A DNA stretch of 64,000 bases from assembly GCF_004309355.1 (NCBI RefSeq), contig NZ_BJCC01000014.1, positions 62,001 to 126,000 of the forward strand, given 5' to 3'. The stretch comes from Enterococcus florum (lineage in GTDB: Bacteria > Bacillota > Bacilli > Lactobacillales > Enterococcaceae). The translations under genes were made by a program, and so were the position numbers. Below, piece after piece: positions 54,255 through 62,809 of the stretch (within the stretch, counting starts at the first letter, position 1; every line of letters starts with the position of its first letter). The notes below the pieces were generated by a model. That model made no database searches, was not told the DNA's origin, and saw only the letters and a program-made list of their open reading frames with translations.

Positions 54255-55100
54255 CTATTGAAAACGTTTCCTTTTATTTCCCTTTAATACATCAACGTCG
54301 ATTGTAATTTTTTTAAGTGGATTCTCAGATAATTGCTGTTTTATTTTTGGATCTACCTGCCATTCTAAAGGCGACATTTCCAAGAGATCCAGCTGATTTT
54401 CTTCCGGAATGGTAAACTCATAAGTTAAACGTTCTCGTTTTTCGATTGACATCTCCATGTCAAATCGTTCGATCACTGCTTGATTTGAGTAAGGGGCCCC
54501 GTTTGGTCGATAAGCCGCTCTTAACTCTGCAAGATAATCCGCCTGCGGTACTACTTTGATGATGCTCCCTGTGTTCTTTAATACTCGTTCAAATTCTTGA
54601 TAATGCGAAGGAGAAAAAATATTCAAAATTGCATCAAACTGTTGGTCCGCAAAGGGCAGATTGGTTAAGTCAGCAACACACCAAAAGGCCGATATTGGTT
54701 GGTTGGTAGCTAAATAAATCCCCTCTTTAGATAGATCGAACCCGATGGAAAAAGCAGGCGCCCTCAGCTGAGAAAGCTGCTGTATGAAGCTTCCTTCTCC
54801 ACATCCTACGTCAAGCAGCGAGCCTTCAGGCAGCCAGTCATGAATGGTCTCAATGACTGGTCGATACATTCCTGACCGAATCATCTTGCCTCTAGGTATA
54901 AACATTTCTTGATCATATTCTGTTTTGATCTGGTGATCCAAAAAAAAGAGTGTTCCCTTTTTCGATAAATCATACTGATGGCCTGCCTCACAAATCAACC
55001 CTTTTTCTTTGGCACTCATTTTTTTGTGGCAATTTGGACAGCGAAACAACGCCGCGTGCTCTTGCAGGAACACAGCCCCTCGGTCAATTTTCTTCAGCAT
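54255..55100 (-). CDS. rlmA: RlmA-type 23S rRNA guanine-N1 methyltransferase
   Basis: Methylates a guanine of 23S rRNA helix 35 (G745 or G748 class). The N-terminus has a zinc finger (FRCPNCHKK, then CEAGHQYDLSKKG) and the catalytic domain has the SAM loop LLDVGCGEGSFIQQL, IGFDLSKEGI and ILNIFSPSHYQEFERVLKN. Gram-positive enzymes of this group (RlmAII) confer some resistance to tylosin. I chose ATG at 55100 (281 residues), 8 bases after AAGGAAG. Divergent from cutC. Confidence 0.9.
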   Translation of the reverse strand: MLKKIDRGAVFLQEHAALFRCPNCHKKMSAKEKGLICEAGHQYDLSKKGTLFFLDHQIKTEYDQEMFIPRGKMIRSGMYRPVIETIHDWLPEGSLLDVGCGEGSFIQQLSQLRAPAFSIGFDLSKEGIYLATNQPISAFWCVADLTNLPFADQQFDAILNIFSPSHYQEFERVLKNTGSIIKVVPQADYLAELRAAYRPNGAPYSNQAVIERFDMEMSIEKRERLTYEFTIPEENQLDLLEMSPLEWQVDPKIKQQLSENPLKKITIDVDVLKGNKRKRFQ

Positions 55101-55193
55101 GTATTCACTTCCTTCTTTCTGATATAATAGCACAATCAAAACGTTCCTACTATTGGAAACATGTGCTACACTATGGACATTGGAGGGAATAGA

Positions 55194-55829
55194 ATGATCA
55201 AAGAATTTTGTGCAGAAAATTTCACTGATATTCCGGCCGCAATCGCTGCTGGAGCAAATCGAATAGAATTATGCGACAATCTAGCTGTTGGTGGAACGAC
55301 CCCCAGTTTGGGCGTCATTGAAGAAGCACTGGCTTATGCTGGAGAAAAGCATGTGCCGGTTATGACCATGATTCGTCCAAGAGGCGGAAATTTTTGCTAT
55401 AATGATTTGGAATTAAAAATCATGGAGCAGGATTTGATCCATGCGAAAAATGCAGGAACAGATGGCGTTGTTTTCGGTTGTTTAACTCCTGAAAAGGAAG
55501 TGGATGAGGAAGCATTGGAAATTTTACTGGGCAACAGCGCTGGATTGCAGACTACGTATCATATGGCGTTTGACCAGCTGACTAATGAAAAGCAGTTTGA
55601 AGCGATTGACTGGTTTGTAAAATTAGGTATTGACCGGATTCTGACCCATGGCGGACCTTTATCACGTCCAATCGAAGAAAATCTCGCTCATTTAAAGGAA
55701 CTGATCGACTATGCAGACGGACGAATCATTATTCTGCCCGGGGGCGGAATCACCAGCAAGACTGTGGAGCCCCTCTGCGGTAAGCTCGGTGTATCCGAAG
55801 CCCACGGAACAAAGATCGTTTCATTATAG
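55194..55829 (+). CDS. cutC: CutC family protein
   Basis: TIM-barrel protein long linked to copper homeostasis; enterococcal CutC has been studied in this connection, but its catalytic role is unclear. Conserved: IEFCAENF-type start (IKEFCAENFTDIPAAIAAGA), NRIELCDNLAVGGTTPSLG, MIRPRGGNFCYND and YHMAFDQ, ILTHGG and HGTKIV. I chose ATG at 55194 (211 residues), 7 bases after GGAGGG. A TACACT -10 is near 55166 with a weak -35. Confidence 0.93.
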   Translation: MIKEFCAENFTDIPAAIAAGANRIELCDNLAVGGTTPSLGVIEEALAYAGEKHVPVMTMIRPRGGNFCYNDLELKIMEQDLIHAKNAGTDGVVFGCLTPEKEVDEEALEILLGNSAGLQTTYHMAFDQLTNEKQFEAIDWFVKLGIDRILTHGGPLSRPIEENLAHLKELIDYADGRIIILPGGGITSKTVEPLCGKLGVSEAHGTKIVSL

Positions 55830-55840
55830 ATTATAGAAAG

Positions 55841-55890
55841 AAAAAGTGATCATGTTCCGCTTGTAAAGCGGAACATGATCACTTTTTTTT
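55841..55890. terminator. Bidirectional terminator (cutC / Nudix gene)
   Basis: AAAAAGTGATCATGTTCCGC and GCGGAACATGATCACTTTTT (plus), a 20-base perfect pair around TTGTAAA, with T-runs on both sides. Confidence 0.92.
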
Positions 55891-56328
55891 CTGCTTTAAT
55901 TTTGTCTTCAGCCAAACAGTAAGCTTACTTTCTTTTAATCGGAGACGGACCGGATATTTCCCAGATAAATAATCTCGAATTTGACGCTTCTGGTCAAAAA
56001 AGATATTTAACGGCAAATTGTGAATATCGAAAAAACTGAAGGCTACGTACATATGTGAATCCATATTGCTTTGTGATTGTGCTTCCTTTGCTGTATATAC
56101 ATAGGTGATATCCTCTTCGGATTCCTTTGAATAAATGCCCACCAGTTCGAGAATTTCACTTTTGAATCCTAAATCTTCGTCGATCATCCGTTTGATACCT
56201 TCGCGCTCCCCTTCGTTTGGCAGCAATTGACCGCCTGGGAGCTCCCAAATCAATACACCTGGACGCCTGACCAACAATATCAACCCATTGCGTATAATGA
56301 TCGCATAAGCTTTTTTCACTTTTTTCAC
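55879..56328 (-). CDS. Nudix hydrolase with a degenerate Nudix box
   Basis: A 149-residue protein in the Nudix fold: KKAYAIIIRNGLILLVRRPG, IWELPGGQLLPNEGEREGIK, RMIDEDLGFKSEILELVGIY. The box should read GX5EX7REUXEEXGU; here the RE pair is RM and the EE pair is ED, so two catalytic acidic positions are altered and activity is doubtful. The start is uncertain: I chose the GTG at 56328 because a promoter (TTGACA, TAAAGT) lies just before it, inside the mgtE-nudix gap; no good ribosome site exists, and GTG 56319 is equally possible. Confidence 0.75.
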   Translation of the reverse strand: MKKVKKAYAIIIRNGLILLVRRPGVLIWELPGGQLLPNEGEREGIKRMIDEDLGFKSEILELVGIYSKESEEDITYVYTAKEAQSQSNMDSHMYVAFSFFDIHNLPLNIFFDQKRQIRDYLSGKYPVRLRLKESKLTVWLKTKLKQKKK

Positions 56329-56353
56329 TACTTTCAGTGTATGTCTTAACTTT

Positions 56354-56382
56354 ACTTTACTTTTCCCAAAAACTTCTGTCAA
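56354..56382 (-). promoter_or_regulatory. Promoter of the Nudix gene
   Basis: Minus strand: TTGACA (56377-56382), a 17-base spacer and TAAAGT (56354-56359). It places transcription start near 56347, about 20 bases before the GTG at 56328. Confidence 0.65.
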
Positions 56383-56395
56383 CTGCTTATCGTCA

Positions 56396-57763
56396 TCAAC
56401 CGATAAAACGTTCCATAAACAAGCTCGCAATATTGAAATAGATCAACACACTGGTCAGGTCGCTCAAGGTAGTAATGAAGGGCCCGCTGGCGACCGCAGG
56501 ATCAAACCCGAGCCTCTCCATCACCATAGGAATCAGACTTCCTGCCAAATTAGCAACAGTGATCGCAGCCATCATCGCTGTTCCGATCACAAAACCTAAG
56601 ACAAAATTGTGCTTCCAAATACCTACGATGACCAAAATCGTCAAGCCTGTAACCAAGCCAGTGACTACCCCTGTTAAAATTTCACCAATGATCAGCTTCA
56701 AGAAGTTTTTTTCCTTGTCATCAGAAATCGCCAATCGGCGCACTGCAACAGCCAGCGACTGGGTTCCCGCATTACCAGCGGTACCAGTGATCAACGAGAT
56801 AAATACTGCTAAAATGCTAGCTTCACTAACCAATGCTTCATAATGATTGATCAACGTCGCTGTAGACATGCCTAAAAACAAAAGAGTGATCAGCCAAGGC
56901 AATCGCCTTGAAGCAGCCTTAAGAGGATTCTCATCGACCTCCTCCACATTGACCCCGGCCAAACCGGAATAGTCGCTGGCAGCTTCGTCATCGATGACGT
57001 CGATGATATCGTCGACGGTAACGATTCCCAACAAATGGTCTTCATAATCCGTGACTGGCAACGCCAAGAAGTCATAGTCACGAAACATCTGGGCTACATC
57101 CTCTTGGTCATCTCCAACGTGAACTGCGATGACTCGTTCGCTCATTACATCTAAGACCATGGCATCATCATCATTGATGATTAAATCACGCAAAGAGATA
57201 ACCCCTACCAATTGATTATCTGTATTAACAACATACGTATAATAGATCGTTTCCGCGATTTGAGCCTCTGCTTTTAATACATACATGGCGGATCGCACTG
57301 TTTGATTAGCGACGATCGACACATATTCTGTCGTCATCAAAGAACCAGCGGTATCATCTTCATAATGAAGCAGTTCACGAATTTCATTGGCATGCTCAGG
57401 TTCCATTAAACTTAAGTATTTAGCAACCTGTTTTTTGTTCAACTCATTTAGAATATCCACCGCATTATCCGTGTACATTTCCGCTAACATGTCTGCAGCA
57501 TAATGCGGACGCATTTCTGAAAGATATTCTTCTACATGTTCGTCATCTTCTTCGATTACATCAAACATATCTGCCAATTCTTTGGGTGAAAGATATGAGT
57601 AGACCAGCTGCCGCTCCTGATCGTCCAATCCTTGATAGAATTGTCCCTGATCATAGATATGCATCTCCAAAAAATGTTCACGAAAATCTTGCAAATCATT
57701 TTGATGGAGTTCTTCTCTTAATTGTTGGAAATGACGTTCCAATTCTTCTTGATTCTCATCCAT
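56396..57763 (-). CDS. mgtE: MgtE magnesium transporter
   Basis: Mg2+-gated channel in the membrane. The cytoplasmic N domain (1-130) includes LSPKELADMFDVIEEDDEHV and EPEHANEIRELLHYEDDTAG. The CBS pair (about 130-255) has LMTTEYVSIVANQTVR, YTYVVNTDNQLVGVISLRDL and DYDFLALPVTDYEDHLLGIV. The membrane domain has about five helices ending with GNAGTQSLAVAVRRLA and GSLIPMVMERLGFDPAVASG, the Mg2+ gate. I chose ATG at 57763 (455 residues), 7 bases after GAGGTG. Last gene of the relQ operon. Confidence 0.95.
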   Translation of the reverse strand: MDENQEELERHFQQLREELHQNDLQDFREHFLEMHIYDQGQFYQGLDDQERQLVYSYLSPKELADMFDVIEEDDEHVEEYLSEMRPHYAADMLAEMYTDNAVDILNELNKKQVAKYLSLMEPEHANEIRELLHYEDDTAGSLMTTEYVSIVANQTVRSAMYVLKAEAQIAETIYYTYVVNTDNQLVGVISLRDLIINDDDAMVLDVMSERVIAVHVGDDQEDVAQMFRDYDFLALPVTDYEDHLLGIVTVDDIIDVIDDEAASDYSGLAGVNVEEVDENPLKAASRRLPWLITLLFLGMSTATLINHYEALVSEASILAVFISLITGTAGNAGTQSLAVAVRRLAISDDKEKNFLKLIIGEILTGVVTGLVTGLTILVIVGIWKHNFVLGFVIGTAMMAAITVANLAGSLIPMVMERLGFDPAVASGPFITTLSDLTSVLIYFNIASLFMERFIG

Positions 57764-57773
57764 GACGTTCACC

Positions 57774-58667
57774 TCATATCTCTTTTGCGATATCCCCCAT
57801 ATCCTTTGCCAACGGCAATTCAAATGCCAGCCGTTTGTTCGTGAAAGGATGCGTGAATTGCAGGGCATAGCAATGCAAGGCCTGACGTGAAATTCCTAAA
57901 TCCATTCTTCCTTCATACATCTCATCTCCTAGTAAAGGACATGACATGGCAGAAAAATGGACACGAATTTGGTGTGTCCGCCCTGTATGTAGTTGAATAT
58001 CGACTAATGCAATTTCTTGATTTTTCTTTTTGATCCAGTATTCCGTCAGCGCTGTCTGGCCTTCATGAGAAACCTTTCGCTTCAATAGCGAGGAATAATC
58101 TCGACCGATCGGCAGCTCGATCATTCCATGATTTAGAAGTCTTTCCAACTCACCAGATACCAGTGCCTGATACTTTTTAGTAACCTGCTTTTTTCTAAGC
58201 TCTTGATCTATTTGTGCATGTGCAAAACCATGCTTGGCAAAGAGCATCAAACCAGATGTATCACGGTCTAAACGTGTCACGACATGAACAACCTGATTGG
58301 CGTAATTTTGTTTTATATAGTAGTTCTTTACTCGATTCGCCATCGTACCTCTAGGATGATATTGCGCAGGAATTGAAGCAATCCCGGCTGGTTTGTTGAT
58401 TAAGAGGTAATGTTCATCTTCGAAAACGATGTCAATAGGAGCATCATCAGCTAATAGGGTTTCATGTGCTTGCTCGTCTGGAATCACAACTGTAACAATA
58501 TCATGGGTACTTAAAGAAAACAAGACGTTTTGTTCCTGCTGATTGACAAAAATTTTGCCCCCTTGAAACTTGATTTTCGCTAACAATTTCTTGGAAATCC
58601 CTTGTTGTTTTAGAAATCCTCGTAAAAGCTGAGGCTCTTCCTTTTTAAAAATCCATTCAAATTTCAC
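57774..58667 (-). CDS. RluD-family pseudouridine synthase
   Basis: Isomerises uridine to pseudouridine in structured RNA, most likely 23S rRNA. N-terminal S4-like segment (LRGFLKQQGISKKLLAKIKF) and the catalytic domain with YLLINKPAGIASIPAQ, the catalytic-Asp motif VVTRLDRDTSGLMLFAK, and LHTGRTHQIRVHFSA near the C-terminus. Length 297 is normal. It lies 2 bases after nadK and 10 bases before mgtE, as in other enterococci; the exact site is unknown. Confidence 0.93.
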   Translation of the reverse strand: MKFEWIFKKEEPQLLRGFLKQQGISKKLLAKIKFQGGKIFVNQQEQNVLFSLSTHDIVTVVIPDEQAHETLLADDAPIDIVFEDEHYLLINKPAGIASIPAQYHPRGTMANRVKNYYIKQNYANQVVHVVTRLDRDTSGLMLFAKHGFAHAQIDQELRKKQVTKKYQALVSGELERLLNHGMIELPIGRDYSSLLKRKVSHEGQTALTEYWIKKKNQEIALVDIQLHTGRTHQIRVHFSAMSCPLLGDEMYEGRMDLGISRQALHCYALQFTHPFTNKRLAFELPLAKDMGDIAKEI

Positions 58668-58669
58668 GA

Positions 58670-59473
58670 CTAATCCTCACGAATAAAAGCATCCTTGACA
58701 CGATGCCAAAAATGCATATGTCGGTAAGAAGCGAAATGAATACGTTCTTCTGCAATTTTATATTTGACCGAGGAGATCTCGGGGCCGCTGACATCTAACT
58801 GATCTACCGTGATCATGTGGTTGCCTTGACTCCTGAGCTTGACTTCGATCCATTCTTGATTCCCGATGATCGCTGGAGAGCCCAACGTCCGGAAAACGCG
58901 ATTGTTCAAAGAAGCGATCTCGGCTAACTGCAAAGCACTGATACTCGGATGCAAAACCGCACCACCAACACTCTTGTTATAAGCTGTCGAACCCGTTGGC
59001 GTCGATACAGAAAGGCCATCCCCCCGGAATCGTTCCAGCCTTTCCTCCTTGATATACACATCGGCCACCATCGTACGACTCCCCTTGCGGATCGTCGATT
59101 CATTCAATGCCAAAAAGTGTTTTGAACGCCCATCGGAAAAATTGACAACAACATCCAGTAGGGGATAACTCACACTTTTTCCCCGGTTTCTGCAAAGACT
59201 GTCCGTTAACTCCTCTAATTCATAATCACGCCAATCGGTGTAGAATCCAAGATGGCCCGTATGGACGCCCAGAAAGAGCACATCAGATAATTTGTGATTG
59301 TAGCGATGGAAAGCAGACAGCAGCGTGCCGTCTCCACCGATGGTGATCACTAGTTCAGGATCTCGTTCTACAAGCTTGATTCCAGCTTTTTTCTCAATCA
59401 ACGGTACAAGCCGTTGAAAAACATCCAAAGATTTTTGTTCGTTATTGTGGATGATTCCTATCCTCAGGGTCAC
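58670..59473 (-). CDS. nadK: NAD kinase
   Basis: Phosphorylates NAD to NADP. The ATP/NAD-kinase signature VITIGGDGTLLSAFH, the NE-T motif (LALNESTIRKG), GDGLSVSTPTGSTAYNKSVG and GGAVLHP are intact. The GTG start at 59473 lies 11 bases after GAGGAAG and overlaps the end of relQ by 32 bases, so translation is probably coupled. Length 267 is normal. This is the classic relQ-nadK-rluD-mgtE order. Confidence 0.95.
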   Translation of the reverse strand: MTLRIGIIHNNEQKSLDVFQRLVPLIEKKAGIKLVERDPELVITIGGDGTLLSAFHRYNHKLSDVLFLGVHTGHLGFYTDWRDYELEELTDSLCRNRGKSVSYPLLDVVVNFSDGRSKHFLALNESTIRKGSRTMVADVYIKEERLERFRGDGLSVSTPTGSTAYNKSVGGAVLHPSISALQLAEIASLNNRVFRTLGSPAIIGNQEWIEVKLRSQGNHMITVDQLDVSGPEISSVKYKIAEERIHFASYRHMHFWHRVKDAFIRED

Positions 59474-60113
59474 GCTTGTTTACTTCCTCTCTTTGATCTT
59501 TTCGATATGAAAATACATGTTGCGCCTCTTGTATTTCGTCACGGATGCTGGACATTTCCTCGTCTAATTGATACGCAGCTTCCGCAGCACGGAACAATCG
59601 TTCACCGATAGCTTCTGGAATCTGTCCTTGATATTTATAATTAAGAGAATGTTCGATCGTTGCCCAAAAATTCATAGCTAACGTGCGGATCTGAATTTCG
59701 GCCAGCAAAACTTTTTCTCCATCTAACATTTGTACAGGATACTCGACAACTAAATGATACGAGCGGTAGCCGCTAGCTTTCCGATTCGTAATATAGTCAC
59801 GTTCTTGTACCACGTTCATGTCCTTGCGATTACGAATGATTTGAACGACTTGATGAATGTCTTCAACAAATTGACACATGATTCGCATACCTGCCACATC
59901 AGACATTTCCTCTTCCAATCGGGTCAATGGAATTCCGCGAAGTTTTGCTTTATTCAAAATGCTGTCTACAGGCTTTACTCTGCCGGTAACAAACTCAATT
60001 GGAACATGTTCTCCTTGTTCGCGATATTGTTTTCTTAAGCCACGAAGCTTGATTTTTAGTTCGGCAACCGCTAATTCATAAGGGGCCAGAAAAGCTTCCC
60101 AGTCTCTGTCCAT
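59442..60113 (-). CDS. relQ: RelQ small alarmone synthetase
   Basis: Makes (p)ppGpp from GTP/GDP and ATP; in enterococci RelQ sets the basal alarmone pool. The synthetase signatures are present: TGRVKPVDSILNKAKLRG, DVAGMRIMCQFVEDIHQVV, RKASGYRSYHLVVEYPVQ, LAEIQIRTLAMNFWATIEHS, LNYKY. No hydrolase domain is present, as expected for a SAS. I chose ATG at 60113 (223 residues) after GAGGG. It leads the operon and is divergent from CYTH-yjbH. Confidence 0.95.
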   Translation of the reverse strand: MDRDWEAFLAPYELAVAELKIKLRGLRKQYREQGEHVPIEFVTGRVKPVDSILNKAKLRGIPLTRLEEEMSDVAGMRIMCQFVEDIHQVVQIIRNRKDMNVVQERDYITNRKASGYRSYHLVVEYPVQMLDGEKVLLAEIQIRTLAMNFWATIEHSLNYKYQGQIPEAIGERLFRAAEAAYQLDEEMSSIRDEIQEAQHVFSYRKDQREEVNKRDPEDRNHPQ

Positions 60114-60245
60114 CAAAATCCCTCGTTCCTTTTTCCATTCCTACTTATCTTATCACAAACTACATACAAGAAAAAATCTATCGTTCGCTCTTCTTCATAC
60201 AAATGTTGCAATTTTCTAACAATTCATCAAAACCTCTAGTATCAT

Positions 60246-60274
60246 TTGACGTCACTTAGGTTTTTGTGTAACTA
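60246..60274 (+). promoter_or_regulatory. Possible promoter of the CYTH-yjbH pair
   Basis: TTGACG (60246-60251), 17 bases and TAACTA (60269-60274). The -35 is strong, the -10 weak. It lies in the gap to relQ (60114-60312, about 200 bases without a gene). Confidence 0.45.
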
Positions 60275-60312
60275 TACGTTTGTATTAGGCAAATAATCGA
60301 AACGGGTGTACA

Positions 60313-60921
60313 ATGAAGATGAGCAAAAACATAGAGATTGAATACAAGACGATGTTAACTGAAGAAGAATTCTTTTATTTGATGGAACACTTCCAAATTT
60401 CAGCTGAATCATTTATAATCCAAACCAATCTGTATTTTGATACTAAAGACTTTCGGCTGAAATCTTTAGGCATGGGGCTGCGTATTCGCTATTTCAAAAC
60501 CCGTGCTGAAGCTACGTTAAAGGTTCCTCAAGCAAAAGGATTATTAGAGATTACTGATGATGTGCCTTTAAGCGAGGTTGATCTGGCAAAACGCTCTGAA
60601 TCTTTTACACACTTTGCAGAAAAGGTGCTTTCATATTTAGCAGAGCAGGAAATATACATAAAGGATCTTCGATTGATCGGTGATCTTGTTACTAAGCGGG
60701 CTGAACTTACGATCGAAGCTGGAAAGTTGGCTTTAGACGAAAATTGGTATACAGACCACCACGACTTTGAACTGGAATTAGAAGTCCAGGAAACAGGGAA
60801 ACGTTTTGATGACTTTTTGTCTTTATTGAACCAGTTGGCTATCAGCTATCGACCTGCTAAGAATAAAATCGTTCGTGCCATCTCTGCAAGAAAACATATT
60901 GAAAAGGAGGACCTTCAGTGA
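60313..60921 (+). CDS. CYTH domain protein (YjbK-like)
   Basis: Cytoplasmic CYTH-fold protein: ExExK motif IEIEYK near residue 7-12, FDTKDFRLKSLGMGLRIRYF, ATLKVPQ, and LELEVQETG. Such proteins are triphosphate tunnel metalloenzymes; the Bacillus relative YjbK sits beside yjbH, but its substrate is unresolved. Length 202 is normal. Ribosome site is weak (GGGTG). Its last codons overlap the yjbH start by 4 bases (GTGA). Confidence 0.9.
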   Translation: MKMSKNIEIEYKTMLTEEEFFYLMEHFQISAESFIIQTNLYFDTKDFRLKSLGMGLRIRYFKTRAEATLKVPQAKGLLEITDDVPLSEVDLAKRSESFTHFAEKVLSYLAEQEIYIKDLRLIGDLVTKRAELTIEAGKLALDENWYTDHHDFELELEVQETGKRFDDFLSLLNQLAISYRPAKNKIVRAISARKHIEKEDLQ

Positions 60922-61568
60922 TTGAAATCTACCTGTTCATAAACCCTATTGGGGAAAAGTGCTATGGACTGGAACGAAAAATACTTGAGTTGATTGACAA
61001 ACACGATTTAAAGATTCAACTACGCCTAATTCCGTTAATGAATCTTCACACCATCACAGATTTCATGGAAAGAAAGGGTCTTTCCAAGCAAGATATCGCT
61101 GCACGAAACGCTTTATCAAAGAATATTTATTCTGCTTGTCTGGATGTTAAAGCAGCTCAGCTGCAGGGCAAGAAAAAAGGCCGTGACTTTTTGCTGCGCT
61201 TGCAAGAAGAAGTTGCGATCAATCAGCTTCCTTATTCTCCTGAACTCTCAAGAAGCCTGTTTAAAGAGGTGGGCGGTGACATGGAGACCTTCTGCGAGGA
61301 TCGTTCCTCAGAATTTATTTTGGACGCCTTCGTATCTGACCAGCAGATCGCTCGCGAAATGGACATCACACAGCACCCTTCTGCTGTAATTTATAATTGT
61401 GTCAGTGATGATGATTCAGGCGTTCGTATAGAAGGTTGTGACTCAATTCAACACGTGATCGATTCTTTCGGAACCAAGGAATCAACGCTTGAATTTTTTA
61501 AAAAGCTGAAAGCGATCGAACAGCCAAAGAAAAACAGCGATCCCAAACATCTATCTCTACTAATTTGA
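60918..61568 (+). CDS. yjbH: YjbH, DsbA-like ClpXP adaptor for Spx
   Basis: Thioredoxin-fold protein that delivers Spx to ClpXP for degradation, so it tunes the thiol-stress regulon. It begins IYLFINPIGEKCYGLERKIL; the usual CxxC is here only a single cysteine (IGEKC). The rest includes LRLIPLMNLHTITDF, and FEHPSA-like QHPSAVIYNC. Length 216 is close to family size. GTG start overlaps the previous stop by 4 bases, with AAGGAGG upstream. Followed by a strong terminator. Confidence 0.87.
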   Translation: MIEIYLFINPIGEKCYGLERKILELIDKHDLKIQLRLIPLMNLHTITDFMERKGLSKQDIAARNALSKNIYSACLDVKAAQLQGKKKGRDFLLRLQEEVAINQLPYSPELSRSLFKEVGGDMETFCEDRSSEFILDAFVSDQQIAREMDITQHPSAVIYNCVSDDDSGVRIEGCDSIQHVIDSFGTKESTLEFFKKLKAIEQPKKNSDPKHLSLLI

Positions 61569-61579
61569 TTGAATACATA

Positions 61580-61616
61580 GAAACGTCCTGCGAGGATCCC
61601 CGCAGGACGTTTTTTA
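61580..61616. terminator. Bidirectional terminator (yjbH / sortase)
   Basis: AACGTCCTGCG (61582-61592) and CGCAGGACGTT (61601-61611), a perfect 11-bp stem around AGGATCCC, then TTTTT. On minus the T-run is shorter (TTT-rich). Confidence 0.88.
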
Positions 61617-61630
61617 GAAAAAGGACTCAA

Positions 61631-62809
61631 TTACTTCCGAATGAGGATCTCTTCCGTCTGGTTCGTTGCAAAAGTTTGGCGTCTCGTCGGATAGGCTTTG
61701 GCTTTCAGCTGCTTGCGCTTTTTAATTCCTGCCTTTAATCGATACAGCTGTCCAGCTTCCTTGATTGCATAAACAGCACCTGGCAGATCCTTAAATATAA
61801 CCGTTCCATCAGAGTCAGTCTTTCCTGTGACAGGTACTTGATCACGGATAATGGCCTTTTTGCCTGATTTCGTATACAAAGCCAGCTCAAGACCTTCTAT
61901 AGGTGCTCCGGTCTCATCAACACGCTTGATTATTAAATCAAAGCGCTCCTTTTTCAATAGATAAGCAGCAAAGGCTCGGTAGATCCCAAACAGCAAAATG
62001 AGGACTGCCAAGATGACTCCAGCTAAAAGCAGGCTGTCTAACAAGGTTCTTTCCTGATCCGCTTTTTCAATTTGTTTCGCAATTTTTTCTGTATAAGGAA
62101 CCCGATGTCCCGTGACCAGTAAACGATGACTATTAATCATATAAGGGGTACAGGTCAACAAGGTAGCCAGATCTCTATCCTTTTCGATCACCAGCTTGGA
62201 TGTGTCATTTGGCTTCACGACTTCGATTCGCTCCACTTCATAGGCCAGCTTTTCGTCCAAAACAGTCAGAACAAAAACATCTCCCTTTTCCAACTCCTCG
62301 ACATCCGTAAATAATTTTTTCTCTGGAAGACCGCTGTGTGCAGATATGACTGAATGAGTACTTGGACCACCAGTAGGGTAAGAGGTCCCTTGCAAAATAG
62401 TCGCCCCAATCTGCAACAATTTGTCGTTGGTCAGATCAAACAAAGGAATCGTAATCTTAATGGACGGGATACTGATGGCACCAATCAAATGTTCCGTGGC
62501 ATAATCGTCGCTGATGATCTTCTGTTCAGCGTTCTCGTCAAAAGGATCTGCTGAAGGTACTAGTCCATTGACCGCAAGTTCTTCATTTTTTTTCTTCATT
62601 TCGGCCTTGATTCTGGCTTTTTCTTCTTTGCTGCGCACTTCATTTTTCTGTTGGACTTGTTCTAATCGCTGACGGTCTACAAAATCATTGATCGCATTGC
62701 TGTAGAATGGATACAGCATTACTAAGATTCCCGCTAGAAAGATAAAGATCATCACCATTTTGCTGACTAATTGCTTTCTTGATCCCTTTGGCGGTTTTTT
62801 CTTAGCCAT
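61631..62809 (-). CDS. Class C sortase with C-terminal Cna-B-like domain (srtC2)
   Basis: Pilus-type sortase that joins pilin subunits by cysteine transpeptidation outside the membrane. N-terminal membrane helix at about 18-36, coiled charged stretch, class C lid DPF (88-90), catalytic His158 in SAHSGLP, Cys220 in LLTCTPY and Arg229 in NSHRLLVTGHR, then a second membrane helix at about 257-280. The tail (289-360) is a Cna-B/SpaA-like domain with FDLIIKRVDETGAPIEGLEL and TDSDGTVIFKDLPGAVYAIK; after the second helix it should face the cytoplasm. It overlaps the sortase before it by 8 bases. Confidence 0.88.
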   Translation of the reverse strand: MAKKKPPKGSRKQLVSKMVMIFIFLAGILVMLYPFYSNAINDFVDRQRLEQVQQKNEVRSKEEKARIKAEMKKKNEELAVNGLVPSADPFDENAEQKIISDDYATEHLIGAISIPSIKITIPLFDLTNDKLLQIGATILQGTSYPTGGPSTHSVISAHSGLPEKKLFTDVEELEKGDVFVLTVLDEKLAYEVERIEVVKPNDTSKLVIEKDRDLATLLTCTPYMINSHRLLVTGHRVPYTEKIAKQIEKADQERTLLDSLLLAGVILAVLILLFGIYRAFAAYLLKKERFDLIIKRVDETGAPIEGLELALYTKSGKKAIIRDQVPVTGKTDSDGTVIFKDLPGAVYAIKEAGQLYRLKAGIKKRKQLKAKAYPTRRQTFATNQTEEILIRK

